Source: Candidatus Gastranaerophilales bacterium (GTDB lineage: Bacteria > Cyanobacteriota > Vampirovibrionia > Gastranaerophilales > Gastranaerophilaceae). From it: a stretch of 64,000 bases of DNA. Under the pieces are notes generated by a model. It saw nothing but the letters and a program-made list of their open reading frames with translations, searched no databases and had not been told where the DNA came from. Location of the stretch: the NCBI GenBank assembly GCA_944325545.1, contig CALVAM010000001.1, positions 108,037 to 172,036 of the forward strand, read 5' to 3'. The position numbers were made by a program, and so were the translations under genes. This document shows positions 32,825-42,405 of the stretch, piece after piece (position 1 is the stretch's first letter; every line of letters begins with the position of its first letter).

Positions 32825-33397
32825 ATGAATGACGTTTTAAATTCTATTGAAGATGAAAAACAACCTTCAATTATGGTTCCAATAGGAGACATGGACACAG
32901 CTGACAATACTCCGGATACAGTTGATGAATTAGCAATGGAATTAGCAACCATAAAACAACCCGCCAAAAGAATTGCAATAATCGGTTCCCGAAATCTTGC
33001 TATTACGCACCAACAAATGATTGAAACTCTTACAACTGCACTTGTAAGACAAGGAAATACGATTATAACTTCAGGAGGTTCTTGCGGAACTAATGCAGCA
33101 GCCATTAGAGGTGCAATGAAATCTAATCCTGATAAATTGAAAGTTATTTTGCCTCAAACAATTGGACAACAACCTTCTGATGTTCAAGACCAATTAATAG
33201 GCGTTCCAAATATTGTTGAACATTCTGATAGAGCTATGATGACTCTTGCAGATGCTTCAAGAGTATGTAACAGAGAAATTATTGATGATTGCAACCAGTT
33301 AATATGTTTTCTTTCTCACACAAGTAAAACTCTTCATACTGCAGTAGAATACGCAGAAGAAAATCATAAAGTCGTAACTGTATTTTATTTGGATTAA
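32825..33397 (+). CDS. SLOG/DprA-like nucleotide-binding protein
   Basis: A 190-residue protein of the Rossmann-like SLOG superfamily, of the type annotated 'DNA recombination-mediator protein A' in cyanobacteria. About 45 acidic N-terminal residues precede RIAIIGSRNLAITHQQMIET, then NTIITSGGSCGTNAAAIRG (the glycine-rich ligand loop) and ADASRVCNREIIDDCNQLIC. The start at ATG 32825 has a good AAAGGTGG site; an upstream in-frame ATG at 32723 gives an implausible basic extension. SLOG proteins bind nucleotides or ADP-ribose-like ligands; its actual function is unknown. Six bases separate it from the next gene, an operon. Confidence 0.82.
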   Translation: MNDVLNSIEDEKQPSIMVPIGDMDTADNTPDTVDELAMELATIKQPAKRIAIIGSRNLAITHQQMIETLTTALVRQGNTIITSGGSCGTNAAAIRGAMKSNPDKLKVILPQTIGQQPSDVQDQLIGVPNIVEHSDRAMMTLADASRVCNREIIDDCNQLICFLSHTSKTLHTAVEYAEENHKVVTVFYLD

Positions 33398-33402
33398 TAA
33401 TT

Positions 33403-34578
33403 ATGGATTTAATAAAAAAACTCACAGGTAAAAATCCTAGTGAGTATGAGCCTGTAGCAAAATCTTTAGTTGATAATGCTGATATAGATTTATTCTCTAA
33501 ACTTGTAAAACAAGATGATTTTTTATTCGATTTCATCAAAGATAATGTATCCAGAAGAATAAAATCAGCTTGTAATGCTGACAACTACCAAAATTTATTA
33601 GCATTTTTAAAATGTTATTCAAGCTCATATGAAAACGTTATTGCAGAATGTCTTTATGAATACGGAAAAGAAGATCTGATCCCTATAATGAAAGAACTAT
33701 TTTTAGATGATTCCGAAGCTAAAAAAGCTTATATCGCAAAATATTTTTCATTCATACCTCCCAAATTCATTCAAGAAATGATACCACTATTTAGGCAGAC
33801 CGCTAACTCTAAATTTGAACCGCTTAGTATTAATTCAATAGAACTTTTATCCAGATTAAATGATGAAATTTCTAAAAAAGAAGCTTTGTGCAAATTAAAC
33901 TCTAAGGACGAATTTGAACAGTATAATGCAATAAAATTTCTCGTCACATACCAAGCAAAAGATTCTTTAAATCAAATTATAGAAGTGATGAAAAACTCTT
34001 CACTTTCAGAAAATATAGCATCAGAAATACCTTATTTGATAGACTTAAATGAACTTTTAGAAACAAATTTTGACAATGCAATACTTGTTCTTTGTAATAT
34101 CGTAAATGCAATACCTGAAATTATTCCAGCTTCAGCAGTATTAGAATATAATTTATATAATATATTTGAAGAATTATATCTAAAAAAACTAACCGGGAGT
34201 TCAGCTTTATTATTAAGAATCGCAAAAGATAAATTTGAAGAACTTACTTCAAACGAAGAATACTTGTTTGATTGTGACAAAAATACAAAAGAAGAAATTC
34301 TTGCTATTAATGATTTATTAAAAGGGGTTAATACACAAAAATTAACAAGCTTTTTATATGAAGAACTTTATGAAGAAAGCGATTTTGTACTTTTTGCAGT
34401 TGACTATGTAAATGAAATTGAAGAATTAGAAGTTTTACTTGATAGCAAAAATCCAACATTAAAACTTAAAGTATTAACTAAACTTAAAGAAAAAGGGATT
34501 TTAACAAACAAACACAAAGATATTGCATTACAAAATCTAGATTGTAACGATGTAAAAGCAGCTATTGAAGTCCTATAA
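33403..34578 (+). CDS. HEAT-like helical repeat protein of unknown function
   Basis: A 391-residue soluble protein made of helix pairs (for example DLIPIMKELFLDDSEAKKAY, PLSINSIELLSRLNDEISKK, FEQYNAIKFLVTYQAKDSLN). The last part (EVLLDSKNPTLKLKVLTKLK) is close to a HEAT/armadillo consensus. No signal peptide or enzyme motif. It follows the SLOG protein by 5 bases and is probably cotranscribed, suggesting that the two act together, perhaps as a scaffold and a ligand-binding partner. It ends with a 6-bp tail overlap with the convergent gene at 34573. Confidence 0.68.
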   Translation: MDLIKKLTGKNPSEYEPVAKSLVDNADIDLFSKLVKQDDFLFDFIKDNVSRRIKSACNADNYQNLLAFLKCYSSSYENVIAECLYEYGKEDLIPIMKELFLDDSEAKKAYIAKYFSFIPPKFIQEMIPLFRQTANSKFEPLSINSIELLSRLNDEISKKEALCKLNSKDEFEQYNAIKFLVTYQAKDSLNQIIEVMKNSSLSENIASEIPYLIDLNELLETNFDNAILVLCNIVNAIPEIIPASAVLEYNLYNIFEELYLKKLTGSSALLLRIAKDKFEELTSNEEYLFDCDKNTKEEILAINDLLKGVNTQKLTSFLYEELYEESDFVLFAVDYVNEIEELEVLLDSKNPTLKLKVLTKLKEKGILTNKHKDIALQNLDCNDVKAAIEVL

Positions 34579-34857
34579 TATATAATTACAATTACCTAAA
34601 TCTAAATCTTTATTAAACTCTTTTATTAGATTAGACGAAATTATCCAATTTATTTTTCCATTAGGATACTTTATATAATGCTTTGTTGCACACATCGTAG
34701 AAACATGACAAGCATCTAAAATATTCATAAAAGAAATATCAACACTCATATTTTCACATTGATATCTTTCGATATATCCTGAAATAAACTCAATCGTTTC
34801 CGTAGGATTGCTAGTATTTGGGATTAATGTATCATTCTTGGGTAATAGTTGTAACAT
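34573..34857 (-). CDS. Small protein of unknown function
   Basis: A 94-residue protein with a good AAGGAA ribosome site. Pattern: charged N-terminus, helix TETIEFISGYIERYQ, strand MSVDISFMNILDACHVSTMC, then TKHYIKYPNGKINWIISS. The strand-helix layout with a conserved-looking DACHVSTMCATKHY segment is reminiscent of a reduced STAS-like or sensor fold, but I do not recognise the family. It is convergent with the HEAT-like gene, overlapping by 6 bases, and divergent from kdsC. Confidence 0.62.
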   Translation of the reverse strand: MLQLLPKNDTLIPNTSNPTETIEFISGYIERYQCENMSVDISFMNILDACHVSTMCATKHYIKYPNGKINWIISSNLIKEFNKDLDLGNCNYIL

Positions 34858-34966
34858 GTATATTTCCTTAACATTAAGTAAAACGACTGTATTTCAAATT
34901 TCTTAACAAACAAGTAAAAAAATCCTCCATTTGAAGTATAATTAATTTAGATAAAGGAGAGATTAT

Positions 34967-35506
34967 ATGCAAAAAGAATCAGTTGAAATTGCTGCAAAAA
35001 AAATAAAAATGCTTGTTTTCGACGTAGATGGAGTAATGACAGACGGTAGTATTACTTACGACGAAAATGGAGTCGAATACAAAACATTTAATGCCAAAGA
35101 CGGGCATGGTGTAGTTAGAATGAATAAATCAGGTTTTATTACAGCTATAATAACCGCCAGAAATAACGGAACAGTTCAACATAGAGCTAAAAACCTTAAT
35201 TTTACAGAATTATATCAAGGTAGAAAATTCAAATTACCCGCATTAGAAGAATTAATGGAAAAGTATAATTTAGACTATGAAAATGTTTCTTATATGGGGG
35301 ATGATTTACCTGATATTTGTATCCTTGAAAAAGTAGGTCTTGCTTGTTGTCCGGCTGATGCAGTTAAAGAAGTACAAGAAGTATGCAATTTCAAATCTCA
35401 ATTTGGTGGCGGAAAGGGTGCCGTAAGAGAACTTTGTGATTTTATATTAGACTCTCAAGGAATAGAAAAAGAATATATTGTCTGTGAAGGACCTGAAAAG
35501 GGGTAA
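34967..35506 (+). CDS. kdsC: 3-deoxy-D-manno-octulosonate 8-phosphate phosphatase (KdsC), HAD family
   Basis: A 179-residue C0-type HAD phosphatase that releases Kdo from Kdo-8-phosphate for lipopolysaccharide core synthesis. Motif I FDVDGVMTDG (D19, D21), KDGHGVVRM, motif II ITARN, the lysine region GRKFKLPALEELM, and motif III YMGDDLPDICIL. GGGKGAVRELCDFIL closes the tetramer-type fold. Together with the outer-membrane proteins in the window it supports a Gram-negative envelope. The closely related NeuA/YrbI-type phosphatases are an alternative. Its stop codon lies in the first unit of an AAAGGGGT tandem repeat. Ribosome site AAAGGAGAG. Confidence 0.85.
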   Translation: MQKESVEIAAKKIKMLVFDVDGVMTDGSITYDENGVEYKTFNAKDGHGVVRMNKSGFITAIITARNNGTVQHRAKNLNFTELYQGRKFKLPALEELMEKYNLDYENVSYMGDDLPDICILEKVGLACCPADAVKEVQEVCNFKSQFGGGKGAVRELCDFILDSQGIEKEYIVCEGPEKG

Positions 35507-35544
35507 AGGGGTAAAGGGGTAAAGGGATAAAGGGATAAAGGGGG
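35497..35544 (+). repeat. Tandem 8-bp repeat at the kdsC stop codon
   Basis: Six units: three AAAGGGGT, two AAAGGGAT and one AAAGGGGG. The stop codon of kdsC (35504-35506) falls in the first unit, so changes in number further along would not alter the protein. Confidence 0.85.
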
Positions 35545-35556
35545 TAATTTTATTTC

Positions 35557-35745
35557 CAAGCACAATATATCTTCCCCCATTTGTTGTCGCCAAACTTGTG
35601 GTCCTACCTACAAGCACAATATATTTACCCCCATTTGTTGTCGCCAAACTTGTGGTCCTACCTACAAGCACAATATATTTACCCCCATTTGTTGTCACCA
35701 AACTTGTAGTCCTACCTACAAGCACAATATATTTACCCCCACCTA
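35557..35745. repeat. 54-bp tandem repeat, about 3.5 units
   Basis: Units start at 35557, 35611, 35665 and 35719 (the last incomplete), each beginning CAAGCACAATATAT. Each unit contains a CTTGTGG / CTACAAG near-palindrome. There are no variable spacers, so it is not a CRISPR array. A spurious minus-strand reading frame through it encodes an 18-residue repeat only because 54 is divisible by three. It fills most of the gap before 35849. Confidence 0.85.
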
Positions 35746-35848
35746 TTGTAAATTTTTCTTAAAATCGTATATACTCGCTATTGTATCGATTAAATAACAC
35801 TTTTATAATAGTGTTTAAGTTACACTAAGTCGAAAATGAGGTGTTGTA

Positions 35849-37720
35849 TTGAAAATAGCTGCTATCAATGCTCAAAGAGCAACTGGGGAATGTGCAAAAC
35901 AAACTAAACAAGACAATCAAAAAAAAGTCAATTTTAAATCCGGAGCAATGTTAGCAGGCATCGGAACCCTTATGCAAGGGATTGAAAATAAGGGTTATTT
36001 CTTATCGTTTTTAATCCAAGATGGTTTAGGAATGACGCTTCCTAGAACCATAACCGGTTTTAACAGAGATAAAGAAATTACCGGTCACTTGAATATGCAG
36101 GAAGGTTCGGAAGTATTTTTAAGAGAAGGTTTAACCGGTCCTTATATAATAGGAGTAGCTCCATTTGTATTATGGATAACAAGAAAATTCTGTAAATCAA
36201 CAAATACTAACACTCGTTTGATTAAACGTTTTGGTGACGATTTAAAAAATATGGTAAAAGAATCTTCTTTCAACAAAGAAATTCAAAAAGATGCAAAAAA
36301 ATTTAAAGAAGAATTTTATAAATATAGTGTAGAAAAAATTTATAAAAATACTGTTCCAAATGATAAAAATTCAGAAAACACAATAAAAGAAATCTTATCA
36401 GAATTAGAAAAATTGGAATCAAGCAATAAAGATACAAAAAAAGTTGCGAAAGCTAAAATTGTAGAAATATTTAATCAAAAATTACTAGAAAATTCTTCAG
36501 AACTTTATAACATAAATAAGGTTTCTGTTGGAGAAGAAGGAACGAAAAAATATTTTCATACAGCAGAAGCTTTTGAAGCTTTAAGTGATTACGCTCATGA
36601 TGCCATTATTAATAATGAAAAAAGAAATATGATAGATGCAAATGCGGCAGAAAATATAAAAAACAATTTTGCAACAAAACGTTTGCTAACAAATATTTCT
36701 AACATAGTTTTGACCTTAGGCGGATTATCAGTACTTCCAAAACTTTATGCAAGAAGCGATGTTTCTCCAGGAGCCGCAGCTTTACAACACGCAAAAAATA
36801 AAAAAGCACAGGAAGATTCTAAGAAAGGACAAAATCCGAATTTTAAAGGTAAAAATATTAATGGCAAAAATGGTTTTTCAGGATTCGGAAAGTTTCTTAC
36901 GAAAAAAGTACCTGAAAAAATACAAGAACTTTTTGAATATGCTGGGTATAATTTTACAAAATCAACTTTTGCTTGTTTATCATTATTTGGACTTCTTTTA
37001 CCAAGAGGTAAGAGAGCTTGGGATAGAGCTCCTAAAGATGAAAACGGTAAACGTGATATGACAGAAATAAATGAAATTTTATTAAGAGATACAATATCTT
37101 CTTTATCAGTAGTATTTGCGGTTCCGCTTTTAACAAAATTAATGGTAAGCACTTATGAAAACAAAGTAGGATTTATACTAACAAATAGAGCTTCTGCAGG
37201 TAAAAATTTCTTACAAAAGGCTCTAGATGTAATAAATCCATACAGTAATTTAGATGTTTTATCTATTGCTGATTTAGATGCTATATACGGAAATATAAAT
37301 TCTAAGGACAAATTAATGAATTTTGCTAATTTTGTTAACAATAAAGGTGGAGATTTAGAAAAAATTATTTCTCAATCTGATAATCACAATTTAATATTTA
37401 ATGACAAAACATTCACATTAGATTCTATAAAAAACCTTTCTAAAAAAGAAAAAAATCAAAAGATTTTGGATGTATTTAAAAATCTTGATATACAAGATTC
37501 TAAAGCAAAAAACGAAATAATATCAAAAGTTATGCAAGGATCCGGAAATATTAAAAATAATAAGATTGCACAATTTGCAAGAGGTCTAAATTCAATTCCT
37601 GGAGCAGTTTCAACATTCTTAATATCTCCAATACTCCTTGGTATATTTATTCCAATGCTTACATACCATAACACCAGAAAAGCTCATGAAAAAGCTTTAA
37701 ATGGTACAGCTAACAAATAG
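35849..37720 (+). CDS. Large membrane protein of unknown function
   Basis: A 623-residue protein, not recognised. I use TTG 35849 as the start because GAGGTG lies just upstream. The polar N-terminus contains KKVNFKSG (29-36), similar to the PSFKG/NFKG tags on other proteins of this lineage. Hydrophobic segments occur at about 34-66, 100-117, 280-300, 365-385, 415-440 and 595-615 (TFLISPILLGIFIPML). Two long charged stretches (about 130-250 and 480-560) lie between them. It resembles the two small membrane proteins at 20658-21819 in style and in segments such as the GPYIIGVAPFVLWITRKF region. Perhaps a lineage-specific membrane protein family; the function is open. Confidence 0.72.
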   Translation: MKIAAINAQRATGECAKQTKQDNQKKVNFKSGAMLAGIGTLMQGIENKGYFLSFLIQDGLGMTLPRTITGFNRDKEITGHLNMQEGSEVFLREGLTGPYIIGVAPFVLWITRKFCKSTNTNTRLIKRFGDDLKNMVKESSFNKEIQKDAKKFKEEFYKYSVEKIYKNTVPNDKNSENTIKEILSELEKLESSNKDTKKVAKAKIVEIFNQKLLENSSELYNINKVSVGEEGTKKYFHTAEAFEALSDYAHDAIINNEKRNMIDANAAENIKNNFATKRLLTNISNIVLTLGGLSVLPKLYARSDVSPGAAALQHAKNKKAQEDSKKGQNPNFKGKNINGKNGFSGFGKFLTKKVPEKIQELFEYAGYNFTKSTFACLSLFGLLLPRGKRAWDRAPKDENGKRDMTEINEILLRDTISSLSVVFAVPLLTKLMVSTYENKVGFILTNRASAGKNFLQKALDVINPYSNLDVLSIADLDAIYGNINSKDKLMNFANFVNNKGGDLEKIISQSDNHNLIFNDKTFTLDSIKNLSKKEKNQKILDVFKNLDIQDSKAKNEIISKVMQGSGNIKNNKIAQFARGLNSIPGAVSTFLISPILLGIFIPMLTYHNTRKAHEKALNGTANK

Positions 37721-37783
37721 ACAATCATTTTTCTTTGTTATAAAATTTATGTAACTTATAAAGTTTTTAAGGAGCTATTATTT

Positions 37784-39157
37784 ATGAAGTTACATAATTC
37801 TTACACAAATCAAATCGAAGAATTTAAACCTATTGAAGAAAACAAAGTAAAAATGTATGTTTGCGGACCAACTGTATATGATAATGCACATCTTGGGCAC
37901 GCAAGATGCTATATAACTTGGGATGTTTTATACAGATACTTAAAATTTAAAGGTTTTGATGTAACATATTGTAGAAATGTAACGGATGTAGATGATAAAA
38001 TCTTAAAAAAAGCTGAAAAAGAAGGAAAAACTCCTGAAGAAGTTTCTCAATATTGGTATAAAAAATTTAGTGAAAGCATGAAAGCTTTGAATAATTTAAA
38101 ACCAGATATAGAACCTTTTGCAACCAAAACATTAGGAGAAATGATTTCTATAGTCAAAGATTTAATAAAAAACGGATATGCGTATGAAGCAAATGGTGAT
38201 GTATATTTTAGAGTAAAAAATTTCCCTAAATACGGATATTTATCAAAACAACCGATAGATCAGCTTGAAAGTGGAGCAAGAATAGAAATAGGAGAACAAA
38301 AAGAAGATCCGCTTGATTTTGCTTTGTGGAAAAAAGATGAAAAATTCGGATATAATTCACCTTGGGGCGTAGGACGCCCAGGATGGCACATTGAATGTTC
38401 TGCTATGAGTAGAAAATATTTAGGTAAAACTATTGATATTCACGCTGGTGGTGCTGATTTAATTTTTCCACATCATGAAAATGAAATAGCACAATCTGAA
38501 TGTGCTAACGGTTGTAAATTTGTTAATTATTGGCTTCATAACGGATTTGTTACCATTAATAAAGAAAAAATGTCTAAATCATTAGGAAACTTTTTAACAA
38601 TTGACGATATTTTAAAAAGATATGATGCAAACACGATAAGATTCTTTATATTAACAAATCATTACCGAATGCCGGTAGAATTTTCAGATGAAGCTTTACA
38701 AGCGGCCTCTAATGGCGTAAAAAGAATGCTTAACGCTAAAAAAACTGTTATTGATAATAATATTGATTTAACTAAATTAGATGAATATAAAGCTTTTGTT
38801 GAAGCAATGGATGATGATTTAAATACATCAAAAGCTTTAGCAATTTTATTTGATTTAACAAATAAAGCTAATAAAGATGTTCCTTATGCTTATACTCTTT
38901 TAGAAAAATTAGGCTCAACTCTTGGTTTTACTTTTGAAAAATCCTCTTTATCAGAAGAAGAAATTAAAGATAAATTACAAGAGATCAATAAGGAGTTAGG
39001 TAAGACTTATTCATCAATGCAGGAAATTATTGAAGATAGAAAGATTGCCAGAGAAAATAAAAATTGGGAAACAGCAGACAATATAAGAATAGCTTTAGAT
39101 AAAGTTGGAATAGTATTAAAAGACTCTAAGGAAGGTACGACTTGGGAATTAAAATAA
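37784..39157 (+). CDS. cysS: Cysteine--tRNA ligase
   Basis: Class I aminoacyl-tRNA synthetase, monomeric and cytoplasmic. The 457 residues match family length. YVCGPTVYDNAHLGHARC contains the zinc ligand C27 and the HIGH motif as HLGH (36-39); GWHIECSAMS gives another zinc cysteine, HHENEIAQSE the histidine and glutamate ligands, and KMSKSLGN the KMSKS loop. The C-terminal anticodon-binding helices end KDSKEGTTWELK. The gene overlaps the SpoIID-like gene by 16 bases, so the envelope genes downstream are coupled to it. AAGGAGC is a strong ribosome site. Confidence 0.97.
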   Translation: MKLHNSYTNQIEEFKPIEENKVKMYVCGPTVYDNAHLGHARCYITWDVLYRYLKFKGFDVTYCRNVTDVDDKILKKAEKEGKTPEEVSQYWYKKFSESMKALNNLKPDIEPFATKTLGEMISIVKDLIKNGYAYEANGDVYFRVKNFPKYGYLSKQPIDQLESGARIEIGEQKEDPLDFALWKKDEKFGYNSPWGVGRPGWHIECSAMSRKYLGKTIDIHAGGADLIFPHHENEIAQSECANGCKFVNYWLHNGFVTINKEKMSKSLGNFLTIDDILKRYDANTIRFFILTNHYRMPVEFSDEALQAASNGVKRMLNAKKTVIDNNIDLTKLDEYKAFVEAMDDDLNTSKALAILFDLTNKANKDVPYAYTLLEKLGSTLGFTFEKSSLSEEEIKDKLQEINKELGKTYSSMQEIIEDRKIARENKNWETADNIRIALDKVGIVLKDSKEGTTWELK

Positions 39158-40776
39158 AAACATTTATCTTAATACTACTGTCTTTTGTCATATTTAGTAA
39201 CAGTATTATTAAGGTTTTTGCCGGAGAAATAATAAGAGTAGGGATTACAGACAATAAATTTCAAAATATATTAAAACAAGAAATTACAGTATATGGGACT
39301 GCGGAATGTCAAATCTGCGACAAAGAAACAAGAAAATCTATTTTCAATATTCCTGCAAATATGGAGCTTGTTATTCGTAATAATGTCTCTGGATTAGAAA
39401 TTACATATAACAACAAATCTTGGATTATAAGAGACTTCGTGATTGTATGCCCTCAGGGAGTATTAGGAGTAAAAGATTTAAAAAGAAAAGGTTTACAAGC
39501 TCAATATCATGGAGCATTCGAATTTGTTCAAAAACAAGATAGGACAGGTTTTTATTTAGTAAATTTAGTAGAAGTACAAGAATATTTAAAAGGCGTAGTT
39601 CCTAACGAAATGCCTGTAAGATTTGGTTTGGAAGCATTAAAAGCACAAGCAGTCGCTGCCAGAAATTATGTTTTAACACCAAGAACCCAAGCATACAAAG
39701 AATTTCAAGTAGTAGACAGTGTCGCAAGTCAAGTTTATTATGGAGTTAATACAGAAACTGACTTATCAACTCAAGCAGTTATGGAAACAGATGGCATTGT
39801 AGCCTTATATAATAATGAACCTATTTTAGCTTTATATAGTTCAACAGCGGGAGGCTATACAGAAAGCTATGCTTATGCATTTTCTGACCCTACTACTAAA
39901 ATGTTTCCGTCTATAAATAAACCTTATTTAGTAGCAGTTCCAGATAAATCAGATTTTGAAAGCTTAGAAGAAGAAGAAAAAGCCGCATCTTTTTATAAGA
40001 ATAAAGTTCCTTCTTTTGACATTGAATCACCATATTACAGATGGGAAAAAACTTGGACTAATAAAGAATTAGAAGAAATTTTAAAAAAGACTCTTATTGC
40101 TCAATCAAAAACAGGATTTGTCCATCCGGCCTTTAAAGAGGGAGATGAACTTGGAAATATAAAAGACATTAAGGTTATGAAAAGAGGAGCATCTGGTAAA
40201 GTTATTGAACTTGAATTAATGACAACAAAAGGATGCTATAGAATAGCAAAAGAATTAGTCATTAGAAGAGTTTTTCAAAAAGATGGAATATCATTACCCA
40301 GTGCTAATATAATTATCGAAAATTCATTAGATAATTATGGAAATATAAATGAAATAAAATTTTATGGCGGAGGTTTTGGACACGGTGTTGGAATGAGCCA
40401 ATACGGTGCTGGATATATGGCTGCAAAACTTAAACAACCATATTACAATATTTTAAGACACTATTATTCAGGAATTAATTTAGGCACAATGCCTATTACT
40501 ATATGCGGAGAGGAAATAAAACAAACATTTTGGGCTCCGGTTGGACGAGCACAATTAGTTATCACAAATTCCAATGCTGCAAAAATATTGGTAAATATTA
40601 ACGGTAAGCAAATGGAATTTCCGGTAACGAAGACAATTTTCCAAAAAGATTACAAAATCGACATTTCAAGATATATTGAAGATGGAGCCAATACAATTGT
40701 TTTTTACCCTCCAACATTAGGAAGATCAGTAACGTTATATGTTGAATTGGTAGAAAAATATGGAACAGAAAATTAA
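39142..40776 (+). CDS. SpoIID/LytB-domain cell-wall protein
   Basis: A 544-residue exported protein. The start is TTG 39142, inside the end of cysS, with GGAAGG upstream; residues 1-28 form a signal peptide (TFILILLSFVIFSNSIIKVFAG). The SpoIID domain (about 130-440) has LVEVQEYLKGVVPNEMP, LKAQAVAARNYV and the signature GGGFGHGVGMSQYGAGYMA. SpoIID is a peptidoglycan glycosidase acting on denuded strands in sporulation; homologues in non-sporulating bacteria, including cyanobacteria, act in wall turnover or amidase control. The last about 80 residues form a beta-rich domain. It overlaps murJ by 17 bases, consistent with a wall-biogenesis unit. Confidence 0.9.
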   Translation: MGIKIKTFILILLSFVIFSNSIIKVFAGEIIRVGITDNKFQNILKQEITVYGTAECQICDKETRKSIFNIPANMELVIRNNVSGLEITYNNKSWIIRDFVIVCPQGVLGVKDLKRKGLQAQYHGAFEFVQKQDRTGFYLVNLVEVQEYLKGVVPNEMPVRFGLEALKAQAVAARNYVLTPRTQAYKEFQVVDSVASQVYYGVNTETDLSTQAVMETDGIVALYNNEPILALYSSTAGGYTESYAYAFSDPTTKMFPSINKPYLVAVPDKSDFESLEEEEKAASFYKNKVPSFDIESPYYRWEKTWTNKELEEILKKTLIAQSKTGFVHPAFKEGDELGNIKDIKVMKRGASGKVIELELMTTKGCYRIAKELVIRRVFQKDGISLPSANIIIENSLDNYGNINEIKFYGGGFGHGVGMSQYGAGYMAAKLKQPYYNILRHYYSGINLGTMPITICGEEIKQTFWAPVGRAQLVITNSNAAKILVNINGKQMEFPVTKTIFQKDYKIDISRYIEDGANTIVFYPPTLGRSVTLYVELVEKYGTEN

Positions 40777-42340
40777 TAAAGATGAAACTCCTAGCGTTTT
40801 AAAAGCAGCTTGGTTAATAGCACTTGTTACTATTGCAAGTAAATTTATGGGATTTGTTAGAGATATGGTTGTAGCTAATTTTTATGGTGCAACAATGATT
40901 TCGGATGCTTATTTTTATGCTCTGCAAATACCATCTCTTGCAATTATAATACTTGGTGGAGTTGGAGGACCTTTCCATAGTGCCACTGTGGCAGTATTTT
41001 CAAAGCTTATTCCTGATTTTGATTCTAAGCCGGATGAAGTTGTTAATAAATTGTATAATACCTTTTTAACAATATCATTTTTATTCTTTGGACTTTGTTC
41101 AATTTTAGGATTTCTATTTGCGGATAAAATAATGGGATTGATTATTTCAGCCGGAACTCCGGAATTAGTAACTTTAGCGGCGGCTCACTTTAAAATAATG
41201 TCACCAATAATATTAATCGGAGGAATTATTGGTATATATTATGGGCTTTTAATTTGCCATAAACAATACATACTTCCAAATCTTTCTCCTATGATATTAA
41301 GTATTGTTGTAGTATTAATTATTTCGATATTCCATAATGATAATAAAGGTACAATTTTAGCTTTAGCAACAACAATTGGTGCTGTATGTCAATTAATAGT
41401 ACAATTTCCTAAAATAAGACAACTTGGCTATCGAATTAAGCCAAATTTGGATATAAAAAATAATGAATATTTTAAAAATATATCAGAATTACTTTTCCCA
41501 GCAATTTTAAGTTCTACAATCGGTCAAATAAGTATTTATATTGATATGTTTTTTGCTTCAACCCTAAAAGAAGGAGCGTGGACTTCCGTTGTTTTTGCTA
41601 ACAGAATATTTCAATTCCCTGTTGGAATTCTTGTAACGGCATTTTTAGTCCCACTATTTCCAATTTTTTCAAGACTTGCAGGTGAAAAAAATTATGATTC
41701 GATAAAAACTTATTTTAATAAAGGTGTCGGCGTTTTATTTTTCGCTGCAGTTCCAATGATTATATTAATTCTTCTTTTAGCTAAAGACGGAATTTCTTTA
41801 ATATTTGAAAGAGGTGCTTTTAATGAAAATGCTGTTATTATGGTTTCAGAGGCCCTTTGCTATTTATCTTTTTCAATTTTACCTTATGTATTTAGAGATT
41901 CTATAACAAGAGTTTATTATGCATTTAATGATTCTAAAACCCCATTTATTATTGCAATGTCATCAATTGCCCTTAAAGCGATTTTGAATTGGCTTTTAAT
42001 ATTAAAACTTGACATGGGAATTGCCGGAATTACTCTTTCTACATCATTTGTAACACTATTTAATGCTACTTTTTTAGGCTTGTTTATACATAAGAAAATT
42101 AAACTTGATTATATTAGTTTATTCAAAAATTTTGGTAAAATGATTTTTGCAGGATTAACAACTTTTATTATTTGTTGGTTTATATGTATAGAGATAAATA
42201 ATATACCTCTTCCTAAATATTTATTTGAAATTATAAAAATTATTTTAATAATGATTTTAACACTCGGTATTTATGCAAGTCTTAATTTAATATTAAAAAT
42301 GGATTACGCAAAAGATCTACTTGCAAGAATAAAAAAATAA
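40760..42340 (+). CDS. murJ: Lipid II flippase MurJ
   Basis: A 526-residue inner-membrane protein of the MOP superfamily that moves lipid II across the membrane for peptidoglycan synthesis. About 14 helices are visible. Conserved pieces: SKFMGFVRDMVVANFYGATMISDAYFYALQIPSL near the N-terminus (with the essential arginine R30 region), LFPAILSSTIGQISIYIDMFFAS in the second half, and LVPLFPIFSRLAGE. The ATG lies within the end of the SpoIID-like gene. A terminator follows 16 bases downstream, ending the cysS-spoIID-murJ run. Confidence 0.95.
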   Translation: MEQKINKDETPSVLKAAWLIALVTIASKFMGFVRDMVVANFYGATMISDAYFYALQIPSLAIIILGGVGGPFHSATVAVFSKLIPDFDSKPDEVVNKLYNTFLTISFLFFGLCSILGFLFADKIMGLIISAGTPELVTLAAAHFKIMSPIILIGGIIGIYYGLLICHKQYILPNLSPMILSIVVVLIISIFHNDNKGTILALATTIGAVCQLIVQFPKIRQLGYRIKPNLDIKNNEYFKNISELLFPAILSSTIGQISIYIDMFFASTLKEGAWTSVVFANRIFQFPVGILVTAFLVPLFPIFSRLAGEKNYDSIKTYFNKGVGVLFFAAVPMIILILLLAKDGISLIFERGAFNENAVIMVSEALCYLSFSILPYVFRDSITRVYYAFNDSKTPFIIAMSSIALKAILNWLLILKLDMGIAGITLSTSFVTLFNATFLGLFIHKKIKLDYISLFKNFGKMIFAGLTTFIICWFICIEINNIPLPKYLFEIIKIILIMILTLGIYASLNLILKMDYAKDLLARIKK

Positions 42341-42356
42341 TATTTCATAAATAAGT

Positions 42357-42388
42357 AAAAAAGCGACTTTCTTGAAGTCGCTTTTTTT
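42357..42388. terminator. Bidirectional terminator
   Basis: AAAAAAGCGACTT-TCTTG-AAGTCGCTTTTTT between murJ and the convergent porin gene; A- and T-runs serve both strands. Confidence 0.88.
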
Positions 42389-42405
42389 ATCATATATTTT
42401 CTAAA

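Noticed and set aside
35447..35725. Minus-strand reading frame encoding LVGRTTSLATTNGGKYIV repeats
   Set aside because: It is a by-product of the 54-bp tandem repeat (54 is divisible by 3), overlaps kdsC and has no ribosome site.
35557..35745. CRISPR array
   Set aside because: Repeats are contiguous 54-bp units with no variable spacers and no cas genes nearby.
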